From: Bordetella genomosp. 9
Lineage (GTDB): Bacteria; Pseudomonadota; Gammaproteobacteria; Burkholderiales; Burkholderiaceae_B
Assembly (NCBI RefSeq): GCF_002261425.1
Contig: NZ_NEVJ01000003.1
Coordinates: 124,001-188,000 of the forward strand
Reading direction: 5' to 3'
Length of the DNA stretch: 64,000 nt
This document shows, piece by piece, positions 1 through 8,943 of this stretch (positions are counted from its first letter, which is position 1; the number at the start of each line of letters is the position of its first letter). A program made the position numbers and the translations under genes. The notes beneath the pieces are model-generated. The model ran no database searches. It saw only the letters and a program-made list of their open reading frames with translations, and had not been told where the DNA came from.

Positions 1-459
1 GAGCAGGGCAAGGGATTCGCGGTGGTGGCGGGCGAAGTGCGCTCGCTGGCGCAGCGCAGCGCGCAGGCGGCCAAGGAAATCAAGTCGCTGATCGAGGATT
101 CGGTGACCAAGGTGGGCGCGGGTTCGCAGCAGGTCGAACGCGCGGGCGCGACCATGCAGGAGATCGTGGCCTCGGTGAAGCGGGTGACCGACATCATGGG
201 CGAGATCTCGGCGGCGTCGGAAGAGCAATCCAGCGGCATCGACCAGGTCAATCGGGCGGTGTCGCAGATGGACGAAGTCACGCAGCAGAACGCGGCGCTG
301 GTGGAAGAAGCGGCCGCCGCGGCCGGATCGCTGCAGGAACAGGCCCAGCGCCTGGCCGAGGCGGTGTCCGTCTTCAGGATCAACGAAGGCCAGGTCATCG
401 ACGTGCCGGCGCAGCAGCTGGCCGGTGGCGCGGCCTACGCCCCGCTGGCAGCCGGCTGA
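1..459 (+). CDS. Methyl-accepting chemotaxis protein, C-terminal part
   Basis: The reading frame is open from base 1 and ends at TGA 457-459, so only the last 152 residues are visible. The first residues ([20 protein letters not shown]) are the highly conserved hairpin tip of the chemoreceptor signalling domain, which contacts CheA and CheW. The following helix ([13 protein letters not shown], then [21 protein letters not shown]) is the returning arm of the coiled coil with its methylation region. The tail is Ala/Gly-rich and has no NWETF-like CheR-binding pentapeptide. The ligand-binding and membrane parts lie upstream of the window, so the stimulus cannot be inferred. Family assignment is very secure. 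Confidence 0.96.
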   Translation, partial: EQGKGFAVVAGEVRSLAQRSAQAAKEIKSLIEDSVTKVGAGSQQVERAGATMQEIVASVKRVTDIMGEISAASEEQSSGIDQVNRAVSQMDEVTQQNAALVEEAAAAAGSLQEQAQRLAEAVSVFRINEGQVIDVPAQQLAGGAAYAPLAAG

Positions 460-486
460 CGCGCTATATCACAGCAGGTCCTGCAG

Positions 487-516
487 AAAAAGGCGGCCCG
501 CGAGGCCGCCTTTTTT
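487..516 (+). terminator. Rho-independent terminator after the chemoreceptor gene
   Basis: A 7-bp perfect GC stem (492-498 with 504-510, loop CGCGA) is preceded by five A and followed by six T (511-516). It starts about 28 bp after the stop codon. This is a classical intrinsic terminator. The rest of the gap to 739 shows no gene or clear promoter. Confidence 0.92.
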
Positions 517-738
517 GCTTTCTGTCCACGGCCTTTTGCTTTTGGCCGCTGATTTTGCGCGTTCTGCCCTCGATCGGCCGATCAGCGTTGGAGATACGTG
601 AAACAGACGATGCTCGGCAGGCCGCCATCGTCGAATCTATTCATCTCCACTGTTTCTAACCCAGCTCTCCATTCTTTCGAACGGCTCGATGGGATGTCGG
701 CGTAGCGGTGCGGTGGGTTCGGTAGCGCATGCGACGGC

Positions 739-2460
739 GTGCCCCGGGCCCACACCCACGTGTCTTCGTCCTTTCCGGGTCCAACGACTCGCTCCGCTTC
801 CTTTCACCCTCGCGCTTCCCGGTCCTTCAACAGCCTCCGTACCGTCATTCCCCACGGCCTGCCGGAATGGCTGATCCTGTTCTATACGGCGGGGGCCTAC
901 CTGGCGCTGGACGGTTTCTTCGCGATCCAGCGATTCCACACCATAGGCTTGAACGTGCAGGGGCATTTCGGCCTGGCGGAATACCTGAGGCAGGGTGTCT
1001 TCATACTCGAATACCTCGTCGCCATCCTGGCGCTATATGCCGCCACGCGGGTGCGGCCGGCCGCGGGATTGCTCTTGCTGTTGCTGCTGTGGCTGCTGGT
1101 GACGGTCGACCTGTCGGCGCACGCCGTCTACGGCCGGCCCGCCGGCATCGGCAACATCAGCGCATTGAACGCGTCGGCGGGGATGCTGGATGCGGCCTTG
1201 CAGGAATACGGCCATCTGATCGGCCTGGCGGCGGGCAAGGCGGCGATATTGTTCGTGCCGCTATTGATGAAATGCCTGGTTCCGCGTCGCTCGCGCGCCC
1301 CGTTCGCGTTGCTGGCCATCATGATCCTCGCGCTCGGCGGCATGTACGGCTACATCCTGACGCAGCGCGGACCGCCGGCCCTGATCGGCTTTCCCAAGGG
1401 CTTTTCCTATGGTTTCGGCTCCCTGGCCACCCAGGCCAACGATCTTCTGGACCATCCTCGCTATCGGCCGGCCCACGTCATGGCCGCCGACGATATCCAT
1501 GATTTCCGCAACGTCATCGTGATCGTGGACGAGTCCGTGGAATACACGCATTTCGAGCAGGAGTTCCAGGGCAAGGGCGCGGCCTACGCCGATTTCGGCC
1601 TCGCCTACAGCGGCGGCAACTGTTCCGCCGCGTCGAACTACATCCTCAGGAAAGCATGGTGGCCCCGCGCCGACAGCGGGCACGTGGACATCGCCCGCAC
1701 CGACAGCCTGTTCGCGCTGGCCCGGCAGCGCGGATACACCACCACGTATATCGACAACCAGGGGGTGCTGGACGATCCGTCGACGCGCAACTACATCAAC
1801 CGCGACGAGCTCGCGGACATCGATCACGTCATCGCCAACAACGGCCCGCTGTACGAGCGCGACGCACGGGCCGCGAAGCAGATCCTGGCGCGCGCGGCCA
1901 CGGGCAGGAACTTCATCCTGATCAACAAGGACGGCGCGCATTTCCCGTACGCGGACTACATTCCGCCGGCGTCGGTGTCGGGGGACAAGGTCACCGACTA
2001 CCGGGCGGCGATCCGCCACAACTCGGCCGATTTCCTGGCGACGCTGCGGCACGGGCTGTCCGCCGATACCATCGTTTTCTACACGTCGGACCACGGCCAG
2101 AACCTGACGACGCGCGCCACGCACTGCAATACCGGCGACGAAGCCACCGCCGAGGAATACCGCGTCCCGTTCCTGGTGCTGGCGACGGACCCGGCCGTCC
2201 AGGCCCGCCTGCGGCAGGCCGCCCTGATCCAGCACGACAGGCTGACCCACCTGGAATTCTCCGAATCGGTGCGCGAGGCCCTGGGCTACCGCTTCGAAGG
2301 CGTGAAGTCGCTGTATGCCGCCGCGCCCATCGATACACCGTTCTGCGGCCTGTATGGGTCGCCCAAGGTGTTCTTCGGCGTCCGGCCGGCATGCAAGCCC
2401 TTGCCGGCGCCAACAGCAGCTATCCCGCCATCAGTCCCGCCAGCCGCTCCATCGCATTGA
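739..2460 (+). CDS. Membrane-anchored sulfatase / phosphoethanolamine-transferase-like protein
   Basis: A 573-residue protein of the alkaline phosphatase superfamily. Hydrophobic segments near residues 43-62, 88-103, 108-124, 165-182 and 188-207 suggest an N-terminal membrane domain, followed by a periplasmic catalytic domain. Metal-site motifs are visible: IVIVDES (260-266), KDGAHF (398-403) and YTSDHGQN (448-455). In EptA-type enzymes the nucleophile is a Thr after the first motif. Here the matching stretch reads SGGNCSAASN (291-300), so a Ser (or Cys295) would have to serve. Family knowledge suggests transfer of phosphoethanolamine, or hydrolysis of a sulfate or phosphate ester, at the envelope; the substrate is unknown. 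The start is GTG at 739 and there is no good ATG before the first membrane segment, so the N-terminus is uncertain. The 3' end overlaps convergent fliR by 41 bp. Confidence 0.75.
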   Translation: MPRAHTHVSSSFPGPTTRSASFHPRASRSFNSLRTVIPHGLPEWLILFYTAGAYLALDGFFAIQRFHTIGLNVQGHFGLAEYLRQGVFILEYLVAILALYAATRVRPAAGLLLLLLLWLLVTVDLSAHAVYGRPAGIGNISALNASAGMLDAALQEYGHLIGLAAGKAAILFVPLLMKCLVPRRSRAPFALLAIMILALGGMYGYILTQRGPPALIGFPKGFSYGFGSLATQANDLLDHPRYRPAHVMAADDIHDFRNVIVIVDESVEYTHFEQEFQGKGAAYADFGLAYSGGNCSAASNYILRKAWWPRADSGHVDIARTDSLFALARQRGYTTTYIDNQGVLDDPSTRNYINRDELADIDHVIANNGPLYERDARAAKQILARAATGRNFILINKDGAHFPYADYIPPASVSGDKVTDYRAAIRHNSADFLATLRHGLSADTIVFYTSDHGQNLTTRATHCNTGDEATAEEYRVPFLVLATDPAVQARLRQAALIQHDRLTHLEFSESVREALGYRFEGVKSLYAAAPIDTPFCGLYGSPKVFFGVRPACKPLPAPTAAIPPSVPPAAPSH

Positions 2461-3205
2461 TGCCTTCCTGGAACAGTTCCGCCAGCGACCCCGTGCTCTG
2501 CGGCAGCGCGACGGCCAGCAGGATGACGCCCGCCGACAGGGTGATGGGGAAGCCCACCGCGAACACCGACAGCTGCGGGGCCGCGCGGTTCAGTATCCCG
2601 AGCGCCAGCTGTATCGCCAGCAGCGACGCCAGCAGCGGCAGGGCCAGCAACAGGCCGGAAGAAAAGATCTTGGTGCCCAGATGCGCCACCATCTGCCAGC
2701 CATCGGCATGCAGGGATGCCGTGCCGATCGGCACCAGGGTAAAGGTCTTGATCAGCATGCCCAGCATCAACAGATGCACGTTCAGGCTCAGGAAGGTCAG
2801 CATGGCCAGGATGTTGAACAGCCGGGCCAGTACCTCCGTGTTCGCCTGGGTGGTCGGGTCGAAGATCGTGGCCAGCGACAGGCCCATTTGCAGCCCGACG
2901 AAATCGCCCGCCGTCTGCACGGCGGCGAAGCAGATGCGCATGCAGAAGCCCATGGCGATGCCGATGAAAACCTGCTGCGCGAGTATCCACAATCCGGCCA
3001 GCGAACCTGGCGACACGGTCGGCATGGGCGGCAGCGACGGCGCGATCGCCACCGCCAGCACCGCGGCCAGGCCGATCTTGGTGGTTCGCGGCGCGCTGCT
3101 TTCGCCGAACAGGGGCGCGATGCCGATCAGCGCCAGCAGGCGCGTGAATGGCCACAGGAAGGTGTTGATCCACCCGTACCATTGATCCAGCGTGAAGGTG
3201 ATCAT
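2420..3205 (-). CDS. fliR: Flagellar export gate protein FliR
   Basis: A 261-residue, strongly hydrophobic protein with about six membrane segments, the usual length for FliR. FliR forms the FliPQR core of the flagellar type III export gate in the inner membrane, inside the MS ring. Conserved features include the early R-x3-L-x3-APLFG region (residues 22-34) and the segment around FVGLQMGLS. It is the last gene of the minus-strand run fliLMNOPQR, 22 bp after fliQ, which has the standard order. The stop codon lies inside the convergent sulfatase gene. Confidence 0.96.
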   Translation of the reverse strand: MITFTLDQWYGWINTFLWPFTRLLALIGIAPLFGESSAPRTTKIGLAAVLAVAIAPSLPPMPTVSPGSLAGLWILAQQVFIGIAMGFCMRICFAAVQTAGDFVGLQMGLSLATIFDPTTQANTEVLARLFNILAMLTFLSLNVHLLMLGMLIKTFTLVPIGTASLHADGWQMVAHLGTKIFSSGLLLALPLLASLLAIQLALGILNRAAPQLSVFAVGFPITLSAGVILLAVALPQSTGSLAELFQEGINAMERLAGLMAG

Positions 3206-3227
3206 GGCGCCATGCCGCGACCTCGGG

Positions 3228-3497
3228 TCACGATACCAGGTTGGGGATCTGTTCCATGATCTGGCGGATGTAGTCGGTCATCATGCCGATCAGCCAGGGT
3301 CCCAGCAGCACCAGCGTGGCGGCGACGGCCACCAGCTTGGGAATGAACGATAGCGTCATTTCGTTGATCTGCGTCGCCGCCTGGAAGACGCTGATCAGCA
3401 GGCCCACCGCCAGCGTGACCAGCAGCAGCGGCCCGGCCACGACCATGATCATGCGCATGGCCTGGTACGTCATCGTCATTACGGTTTCGGCGTCCAT
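3228..3497 (-). CDS. fliQ: Flagellar export gate protein FliQ
   Basis: An 89-residue protein with two membrane helices (about 15-38 and 50-72). The middle signature SVFQAATQINEMTLSFIPK is diagnostic of FliQ, the small subunit of the FliPQR export gate. It lies between fliP (13 bp upstream) and fliR (22 bp downstream) in the canonical order. Both length and motif match the family. Confidence 0.97.
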   Translation of the reverse strand: MDAETVMTMTYQAMRMIMVVAGPLLLVTLAVGLLISVFQAATQINEMTLSFIPKLVAVAATLVLLGPWLIGMMTDYIRQIMEQIPNLVS

Positions 3498-3510
3498 GGC
3501 GGGCCTCCGG

Positions 3511-4299
3511 TCACTGGTAGAAACTGCGGGCCAGCGAGCCCAGCAGCATGTGCCAGCCGTCAGCCAGCACGAACAGCATCAACTTGAACGGCAGCGCGAC
3601 CGATATGGGCGGCACCATCATCATGCCCAGGCCCATCAGCACGCTGGCCACCACCATGTCGATGATCAGGAAGGGGATGAAGATGGTGAAGCCGATCTGG
3701 AAGGCGGTCTTCAATTCGCTGGTGATGAACGCCGGCACCAGCACCTTCATCGGCACGGCCGAGGGATCGTCCATCGGCGCCTGGTTCGCCAGATTGGCGA
3801 ACAGCGACAGGTCGGTCTCGCGCGTCTGGTGCATCATGAACGTGCGCAGCGGCTGCGCGCCGCGATCGATCGCGGTCTCGAAGGAAATCGTGCCGTTGGA
3901 CAGCGGTTCGTAGGCGTCCTTGTAGATCTGGTCGAATACCGGCGACATGGTGTAGGCCGTCAGGAACAGCGCCAGGCCCACCAGCACCAGATTGGGCGGC
4001 GTGGTCTGCGTGCCCAGCGCGTTGCGCATCAGGCTGAGCACGATGATGATGCGTGTGAAACCCGTCATCATCAGCAGCGCGGCCGGGATGAACGTCAGCG
4101 ACGTCAGCATCAGCAGCGTCTGCACGCTCAGCGAATAGGTCTCGCTGCCGTTCGGACCGGGCGTCGCGGTCAGCGCCGGCAAGGTGGCTTGCGCCGACGC
4201 CGCCAGCGGCGCGCACGCGAGCGCCAGCAGCGCCAGGCCGCACAGCACGCGGCGCAGGGGACCGGCTACGCCGTGTCGAGCGCGTAAGAATCGATTCAT
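3511..4299 (-). CDS. fliP: Flagellar export gate protein FliP
   Basis: A 262-residue protein that begins with an N-terminal signal sequence (hydrophobic about residues 16-32, ending ASAQA), which is typical of FliP. The signature [18 protein letters not shown] and the C-terminal membrane region ([19 protein letters not shown]) are diagnostic. FliP assembles with FliQ and FliR as the helical entry gate of the flagellar secretion system. It follows fliO by 26 bp. Confidence 0.97.
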   Translation of the reverse strand: MNRFLRARHGVAGPLRRVLCGLALLALACAPLAASAQATLPALTATPGPNGSETYSLSVQTLLMLTSLTFIPAALLMMTGFTRIIIVLSLMRNALGTQTTPPNLVLVGLALFLTAYTMSPVFDQIYKDAYEPLSNGTISFETAIDRGAQPLRTFMMHQTRETDLSLFANLANQAPMDDPSAVPMKVLVPAFITSELKTAFQIGFTIFIPFLIIDMVVASVLMGLGMMMVPPISVALPFKLMLFVLADGWHMLLGSLARSFYQ

Positions 4300-4325
4300 G
4301 GGACCATCCAGCCGTATCCGCCGCG

Positions 4326-4694
4326 TCAGCCGCGGCGCAAGGCCTGGGTAAGTTTGCTGGCGAAGGAAGCATCCGCGCCGCCGCGCCGGCGCGCGAGCAG
4401 GGAGGTCACCAGGGCGCCGGGCTGCTGCGCCGGCACGGCGGCGTCGCCCGCGGGCAGCGTATGCAGCAGATTCATCTGGCCGACCGTCACGCCGACCAGC
4501 AGCCAGGCGTCGGCGACTTCCACCAGCACGATGCGCTGGCGCGGGCCCAGTGTCAGGCTGTCGACGACGCGCATCGTGCCGCCCGCCGCGCGCCCGGCCA
4601 GGCCGGCGCGGCGCGCCAGCCAGCCGCAGGCCAGGATCGCCGCGATAACGACGACCAGGCCCACGATGACACGGAAGGTTGCGGCGTCGCCCAT
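4326..4694 (-). CDS. fliO: Flagellar export assembly protein FliO
   Basis: A 122-residue protein with one N-terminal membrane helix (about residues 7-26). A short cytoplasmic part follows with the conserved pattern [17 protein letters not shown], typical of FliO/MopB. FliO assists assembly of the FliPQR gate. It lies 7 bp after fliN. Similarity in this family is low, but the motif and position make the call firm. Confidence 0.92.
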   Translation of the reverse strand: MGDAATFRVIVGLVVVIAAILACGWLARRAGLAGRAAGGTMRVVDSLTLGPRQRIVLVEVADAWLLVGVTVGQMNLLHTLPAGDAAVPAQQPGALVTSLLARRRGGADASFASKLTQALRRG

Positions 4695-4701
4695 GTCGTG
4701 C

Positions 4702-5241
4702 TCAGCGCCGGCCGTTCAGGCGGTTGATGCGCTCGGCGGGCGTGATGATGTCGGTCAGGCGGATGCCGTACTTGTCGTCGACGACCACCACTTCGCCCTG
4801 GGCGATCAGGTAGCCGTTGACGAAGATATCCATCGGCTCGCCGGCCAGGCCGTCCAGCTCCACCACCGACCCTTGCCCCAGCTGCAGCAGGTTCTTGATG
4901 GTCAGCCGCGTGCGGCCCAGTTCGACCGTCAACTGGACGGGCACGTCCATGATCAGGTCGATGTCGGCGTTGGACTTTTCGGCGGAGCCGGTCAGGGGCT
5001 TGAATACCGACGCACCGGCCGGCTTGGCCGCGGGCGCGGCGGGGGCGGGCGCGGCGGCCGTCGCGCCCGCGCTGGCGGCGGTCTGCTCGGCCAGGGCGTC
5101 CGCCCAGTCGTCGGCGGGCTTCAGGCCGTCGGCCTGCGTCGGCGGCGCGGCGCGCGACTGTTCCGCCAGGGCGTCGGCCCAGTCGTCGCTGGCCGCGGCG
5201 GGTTTGTTTTGATCGGGCCGCTCGGCGTTCTGGTCAGTCAT
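4702..5241 (-). CDS. fliN: Flagellar motor switch protein FliN with duplicated N-terminal motif
   Basis: A 179-residue protein, longer than E. coli FliN (137). The C-terminal SpoA domain (about 92-175; DIDLIMDVPVQLTVELG, then GSVVELDGLAGEP and NGYLIAQGEVVVVDD) is fully conserved. It builds the bottom of the C-ring and docks the export ATPase complex through FliH. The N-terminus carries the sequence DDWADALAEQ twice, at 19-28 and 44-53. E. coli FliN has one similar stretch (DDLWAEALSEQ). An Ala/Pro linker (about 54-80) follows. The gene overlaps the end of fliM by 8 bp, suggesting translational coupling. Confidence 0.97.
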   Translation of the reverse strand: MTDQNAERPDQNKPAAASDDWADALAEQSRAAPPTQADGLKPADDWADALAEQTAASAGATAAAPAPAAPAAKPAGASVFKPLTGSAEKSNADIDLIMDVPVQLTVELGRTRLTIKNLLQLGQGSVVELDGLAGEPMDIFVNGYLIAQGEVVVVDDKYGIRLTDIITPAERINRLNGRR

Positions 5242-6241
5242 GGTCGGGGGCCTCGTTCTCGGGGTCCAGAGGTGTAAGCAGTTTGTGTACGCGCAGCGCG
5301 TACTGGTTGTTGAACACGCCGTAGCCGCAGTCCATGACGGGCACGGCGTCGATGTTGGCGGTCACGATTTCCGGCACGTCGACCGGCAATACGTCGCCCA
5401 CCTTCAACTTCATCAGTTCGCGGATCGACGACGGGATGCGGGCGAATTCGGCGATCAGCTCGACGTCGGCGCTGCGGATCTGGCGCGACAGCTGGCGCGC
5501 CCAGCGCTGGTCCACGGCTTCCAGCGCGGTTTCCTGCAAGGGGCGGGTCAGCAAGTCCCGCACCGGTTCGATCATCGAATAGGGCAGGCAGATGTTCAGG
5601 TCGCCGCCGGTGGCGCCGAACTCGATATGGAAAGGCGTGACCACCACGACCTCGTTCGAGCCCGTGATGCTGGCGAACTTCGTGTGCATCTCGGAGCGCA
5701 CGTACTCGAACTCGACCGGATACACGGCTTCCCAGGCTTTGCCATAGCTTTCCAGCGTCAGGTTCAGCAGGCGCCGGATGATGCGCTGTTCGGTGGTCGT
5801 GAAGTCGCGGCCTTCGACCCGGGTGTGGTAGCGGCCATCGCCGCCGAACAGGCTGTCGATGACCAGGAACACCAGGTTGGGGTCGTAGCTGAACAGGGCG
5901 GTGCCGCGCAGCGGCTTCATCTGCACCATGTTCAGGTTGCTGGGCACCGGCAGGTTGCGTTCGAAATCCGAGTACTTCAGGATGCGGATCGAGCCGACGG
6001 TGATGTCGGCGTTGCGGCGCATGAAGTTCAGCAGCACATTGCGCATGTGCCGCGCGAAGCGTTCGTTGATCAGCTCCAGCGTCTGCATGCGACGCCGCAC
6101 GACCCGTTCCGGAGAGCTCAGGTCATAGGCGCGTACGCCGTCCTGTTCGCTCTGGCTGGTTTCCTTGCCGTCGCTTTCGCCGGTGACGCCCGCCAGCAGG
6201 GCGTCTACTTCGTCCTGCGATAGGAACGCCTCGTAAGCCAT
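5234..6241 (-). CDS. fliM: Flagellar motor switch protein FliM
   Basis: A 335-residue protein of normal length. The N-terminus (FLSQDEVDALLAGV) is the CheY-phosphate binding segment of FliM. A CheC-like middle domain (with SLFGGDGRYHTRVEGRDFT) and a C-terminal SpoA domain (LKVGDVLPVDVPE, then YGVFNNQYALRV) follow. FliM connects FliG to FliN in the C-ring and receives the chemotaxis signal. It begins 2 bp after the fliL stop and overlaps fliN by 8 bp. Confidence 0.98.
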   Translation of the reverse strand: MAYEAFLSQDEVDALLAGVTGESDGKETSQSEQDGVRAYDLSSPERVVRRRMQTLELINERFARHMRNVLLNFMRRNADITVGSIRILKYSDFERNLPVPSNLNMVQMKPLRGTALFSYDPNLVFLVIDSLFGGDGRYHTRVEGRDFTTTEQRIIRRLLNLTLESYGKAWEAVYPVEFEYVRSEMHTKFASITGSNEVVVVTPFHIEFGATGGDLNICLPYSMIEPVRDLLTRPLQETALEAVDQRWARQLSRQIRSADVELIAEFARIPSSIRELMKLKVGDVLPVDVPEIVTANIDAVPVMDCGYGVFNNQYALRVHKLLTPLDPENEAPDHD

Positions 6242-6243
6242 GC

Positions 6244-6834
6244 TTATTGCACCACGAATTCGGTGAACAGCACGTCGGTGACGTACTGCCCGTCAGGCAG
6301 GGGCGTGAAGGGTTTGTTGATCGCCTTCAGCAGGGCGCTGGCCAGGTCGACCTTGCCTTGCGGCGTCTGCACGCTTTCCGGCGTCTGCGCCGACAACAGC
6401 ATCAGGACGCGGCTGCGCACTTCCGGCATGTACTTTTCGATGCGCTGGCGCGATTGCTCGTCGGCCACCCGCAAGGTCATGGCGACATGCACGATGCGCT
6501 CGCGGTCGGCGCTCTGCAGGGTCACCGTGAACGGCGTGATGGGTATGAAGATGGGCGCGGGCACGGCCTGCGGGGTCTGCGGCGGCGCGACGAAGGTCGT
6601 CGGCGAGGCGCCCACGGCGGGTTGCTGCGCCTGCCCCACATTGATCTGCACGGCGGAATTGGCCGCGTTGCGCTGCGAGCGTGTCGTGATCATCCAGGTC
6701 GTCGCGACGCTGGCGCCGGCGACGATCAGCAGGACCAGCAGGCCGATGATCGGGCGGAGGAAGCGCGACGAGCCGCTGTTACGCATCGGCAGGGTGCTGC
6801 GCGGCGGCATGGTGGGGGTTTTTGATGTCGCCAT
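6244..6834 (-). CDS. fliL: Flagellar basal-body associated protein FliL
   Basis: A 196-residue protein with a single membrane helix (about 25-46), a linker rich in Pro, Gln and Ala, and a periplasmic domain (about 97-196) containing FTVTLQ and the end pattern VTDVLFTEFVVQ. FliL surrounds the stator and supports motor torque. It is the first gene of fliLMNOPQR. The 178-bp gap before it, after fliK, is a likely promoter region. Confidence 0.95.
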   Translation of the reverse strand: MATSKTPTMPPRSTLPMRNSGSSRFLRPIIGLLVLLIVAGASVATTWMITTRSQRNAANSAVQINVGQAQQPAVGASPTTFVAPPQTPQAVPAPIFIPITPFTVTLQSADRERIVHVAMTLRVADEQSRQRIEKYMPEVRSRVLMLLSAQTPESVQTPQGKVDLASALLKAINKPFTPLPDGQYVTDVLFTEFVVQ

Positions 6835-6916
6835 CTCGGATGGTGGTTGGTTTACCGGGAAAACGGATATCTATTGTTCGCTTGCATTTTGCCTCACTTG
6901 GGCAGGCAGGACGCAA

Positions 6917-6940
6917 GGGAAAAACAGGGCGAAAACTGGG
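6917..6940. promoter_or_regulatory. Candidate operator motif upstream of fliL
   Basis: Two overlapping copies of a G3-A-rich-G3 motif lie in the fliK-fliL gap: GGGAAAAACAGGG (6917-6929) and GGGCGAAAACTGGG (6927-6940). Closely similar words occur in the fliF/fliE divergent gap (13948-13964 and 14022-14035). Sharing between two flagellar control regions suggests a common regulator such as FlhDC, but this is inference only. No sigma-28 promoter was found in this gap. Confidence 0.35.
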
Positions 6941-7012
6941 TATCTCCGCCTATTGCGTGACGGGTTTCGATGGTGCCTGGGAAGGCGGTCCGTGCGGTCC
7001 GGCGGCGCGCGC

Positions 7013-8479
7013 TCATGCGAAGGTGTCGACCCGTCCGGCTTCCACGCCGCGCGCCGTGGGTACGGCGATCTGCACGGTATCGCCCGACGTGTCCGCCTGT
7101 GCCTGCGCGGCGCCGCCGCCGCCATGGCCGGGGCGGTCGCCGCCCTGGTTCATGCCGCCGAAGCCGGCCTGCGCGCCCTGGTCGCTGACGTTGGCCTGCC
7201 CCAGCGAAATGCCGGCCTGCGCCAGGCTCTGCTGCAGCTGCGGCAGGGCGGACTCGACGGCCTGGCGCACGGCGGCGTGGGCCGATACGAACGACGCTTC
7301 CGCCACGCCGTTGTTCAGCTTGATCGTGACGCTGAGCGGGCCCAGGTCGGGCGGGTCGAGGCGCAATTGCGCGGTTTGCGCGTCGTTGCCGGCGCGATGG
7401 GTCATCAGGACCAGCTGGCTGCCCAGTTCGGCGCCCCATTGGGGCTGGCCGACCGGCGTGTGGATGGCGGGGGCGGCGACGTTCGCGCTGGCGCTGGGCG
7501 CTGGCGCCTGCCAGGCGGACGCCAGGGCCTGGGCCATGTCGCCGGGCGTGGCGTGGGCGCCGACGCGCGGCGCGGTGGCGTCGGCTTGCGTATCCCTGTC
7601 GCCGTTGGCGCGGGTCGCGTTGGCCGCGGCGCGCAAGGCATCGTCCTGCGGCCGCGCGGCGGCATCCGTGCCGGCGTCGGTCCCGGTCCCGGCGCCGGCC
7701 TCGGCCTGCCGGCCGGCGCGAGGATCGACGGCCAGATCGGCGGCATGGGTGTGGTCGGCGCCGCGGCCGGCGGCGTGCGCGGTCTCGCCGGAATGGACTC
7801 CGGGGGCGGCGGCCGTCCGCGCATCCGCGGCGGCGCCTTGTGCGGCCACCCCGGGCAGGGGCGCGCCAAGGGCTTGCGCCGGCGCGGGATCGGCGTTTTG
7901 TCCATTCGCGGGCGTCGTGGCGCCTGGCGCCGGCGCCGTAGCCGTGGCGCCCGCGTCCGCGGTCGCCAGTTCGATGGTGCCGGTCAGCGCGGTGGCCGCG
8001 CCGGCCGTGGCGGTGACGCCGGCGGGCGCGCCGGCCTGGCCATCGGTGGATGCCGGCTTGCCCTGGTCCGCGCCACCGCCCTGCAGCTGCAGCGACAGGG
8101 TGGCGATCGCCAGCGCCTGTTGCGCCAGCGTCGGCGCGGCGTCGGCGCCGGCCGCGGCGGCGAGCTTGTCTTCGTCAAGATGGCCGTCGTCCGCCTTGGC
8201 GTCCTCGCCCGCGGGCGTGGTGTTCTGCGGCGGGGTGCTGGCGGCGTCGGCCGGCGTGCGCACGGCGCCGTCGGCGGGCGTGGCCGCATCCTGGCTGGCG
8301 CGCTGGCGCGCCATGATGTCGGAAAAGCGCGAGGCGTCCTTGCCGTCGCGCGCGCCGCGGCCTTCCGGGGCCGAGGCGGCGGGCCGCGTGGCGCCGGGCG
8401 TTGCCGCGCCGGCGGCCGACGGGCCGGAAGGGGGAGCGGAGGGCGTGGCCAGGGCAAGCATGGCAAGCGGGGAAGTCAT
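7013..8479 (-). CDS. fliK: Flagellar hook-length control protein FliK
   Basis: About 488 residues from ATG 8479, which has GAGG upstream; a TTG at 8497 overlapping the fliJ stop is the alternative start. The N-terminal two thirds is low-complexity and rich in Ala, Asp, Gly and Pro, as in many FliK proteins, where it acts as a molecular ruler. The C-terminal domain has the hook-length signature (LRLDPPDLGPLSVTIKL, then SALPQLQQSLAQAGISL), which interacts with FlhB to switch export from hook to filament substrates. It is the last gene of fliFGHIJK. Confidence 0.93.
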   Translation of the reverse strand: MTSPLAMLALATPSAPPSGPSAAGAATPGATRPAASAPEGRGARDGKDASRFSDIMARQRASQDAATPADGAVRTPADAASTPPQNTTPAGEDAKADDGHLDEDKLAAAAGADAAPTLAQQALAIATLSLQLQGGGADQGKPASTDGQAGAPAGVTATAGAATALTGTIELATADAGATATAPAPGATTPANGQNADPAPAQALGAPLPGVAAQGAAADARTAAAPGVHSGETAHAAGRGADHTHAADLAVDPRAGRQAEAGAGTGTDAGTDAAARPQDDALRAAANATRANGDRDTQADATAPRVGAHATPGDMAQALASAWQAPAPSASANVAAPAIHTPVGQPQWGAELGSQLVLMTHRAGNDAQTAQLRLDPPDLGPLSVTIKLNNGVAEASFVSAHAAVRQAVESALPQLQQSLAQAGISLGQANVSDQGAQAGFGGMNQGGDRPGHGGGGAAQAQADTSGDTVQIAVPTARGVEAGRVDTFA

Positions 8480-8493
8480 GGTCGGCGTCCTCT

Positions 8494-8943
8494 TCAATGC
8501 AGTCCCCCGCCGCGCCGGACCAGGCGCGCGGAGTACTCGTCATTCAGGCGTTGTTCGCGGCGCGCGTCCTCGCGCGCCTGCACTTGCTGCTGGCGTTGCG
8601 CCAGCGCGTCGAAGGAGTTCAGCTTGCGGCGTTCTTCGCGCCAGTGTTCCTTGCCTTGCTCCAGATGCGTCGCGGCCTGCTCGAGCACCGCTCGCTGCTG
8701 GTCGATCGCATCGTCCAGCGTGGCGATGAAGCGTTGGTAATTGTGGCAATCGGCGGCCGACATGCCGGTCATCATGGCGGTCTGCAGGCGTTGCAGATAG
8801 TCGGCGCGGTAGTCGTGCAGCATGGTCAGCTGCTGCTCCGCCTTGTTGCGCGCGACATGCAATCCGCCCAGCTGCTTGGCCGCTGCGTCCGTGTGGTCCT
8901 GGGCCAAGGAGATCAGCATATCCAGGGGGAGTTGGCTAGGCAT
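8494..8943 (-). CDS. fliJ: Flagellar export chaperone/escort protein FliJ
   Basis: About 149 residues, almost entirely a charged helical coiled coil rich in Gln, Arg and Glu, which is the FliJ pattern. FliJ sits in the central channel of the FliI hexamer and links it to FlhA. The start is taken as ATG 8943 because AGGTGA lies 5 bp upstream; GTG 8952 is in frame but has no such site. It overlaps the end of fliI by 8 bp. Confidence 0.93.
   Translation of the reverse strand: MPSQLPLDMLISLAQDHTDAAAKQLGGLHVARNKAEQQLTMLHDYRADYLQRLQTAMMTGMSAADCHNYQRFIATLDDAIDQQRAVLEQAATHLEQGKEHWREERRKLNSFDALAQRQQQVQAREDARREQRLNDEYSARLVRRGGGLH

Noticed and set aside
1656..3185. 509-codon plus-strand frame running from the sulfatase gene across fliR
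   Set aside because: It is out of frame with the sulfatase and antisense to fliR, with no domain and biased composition.
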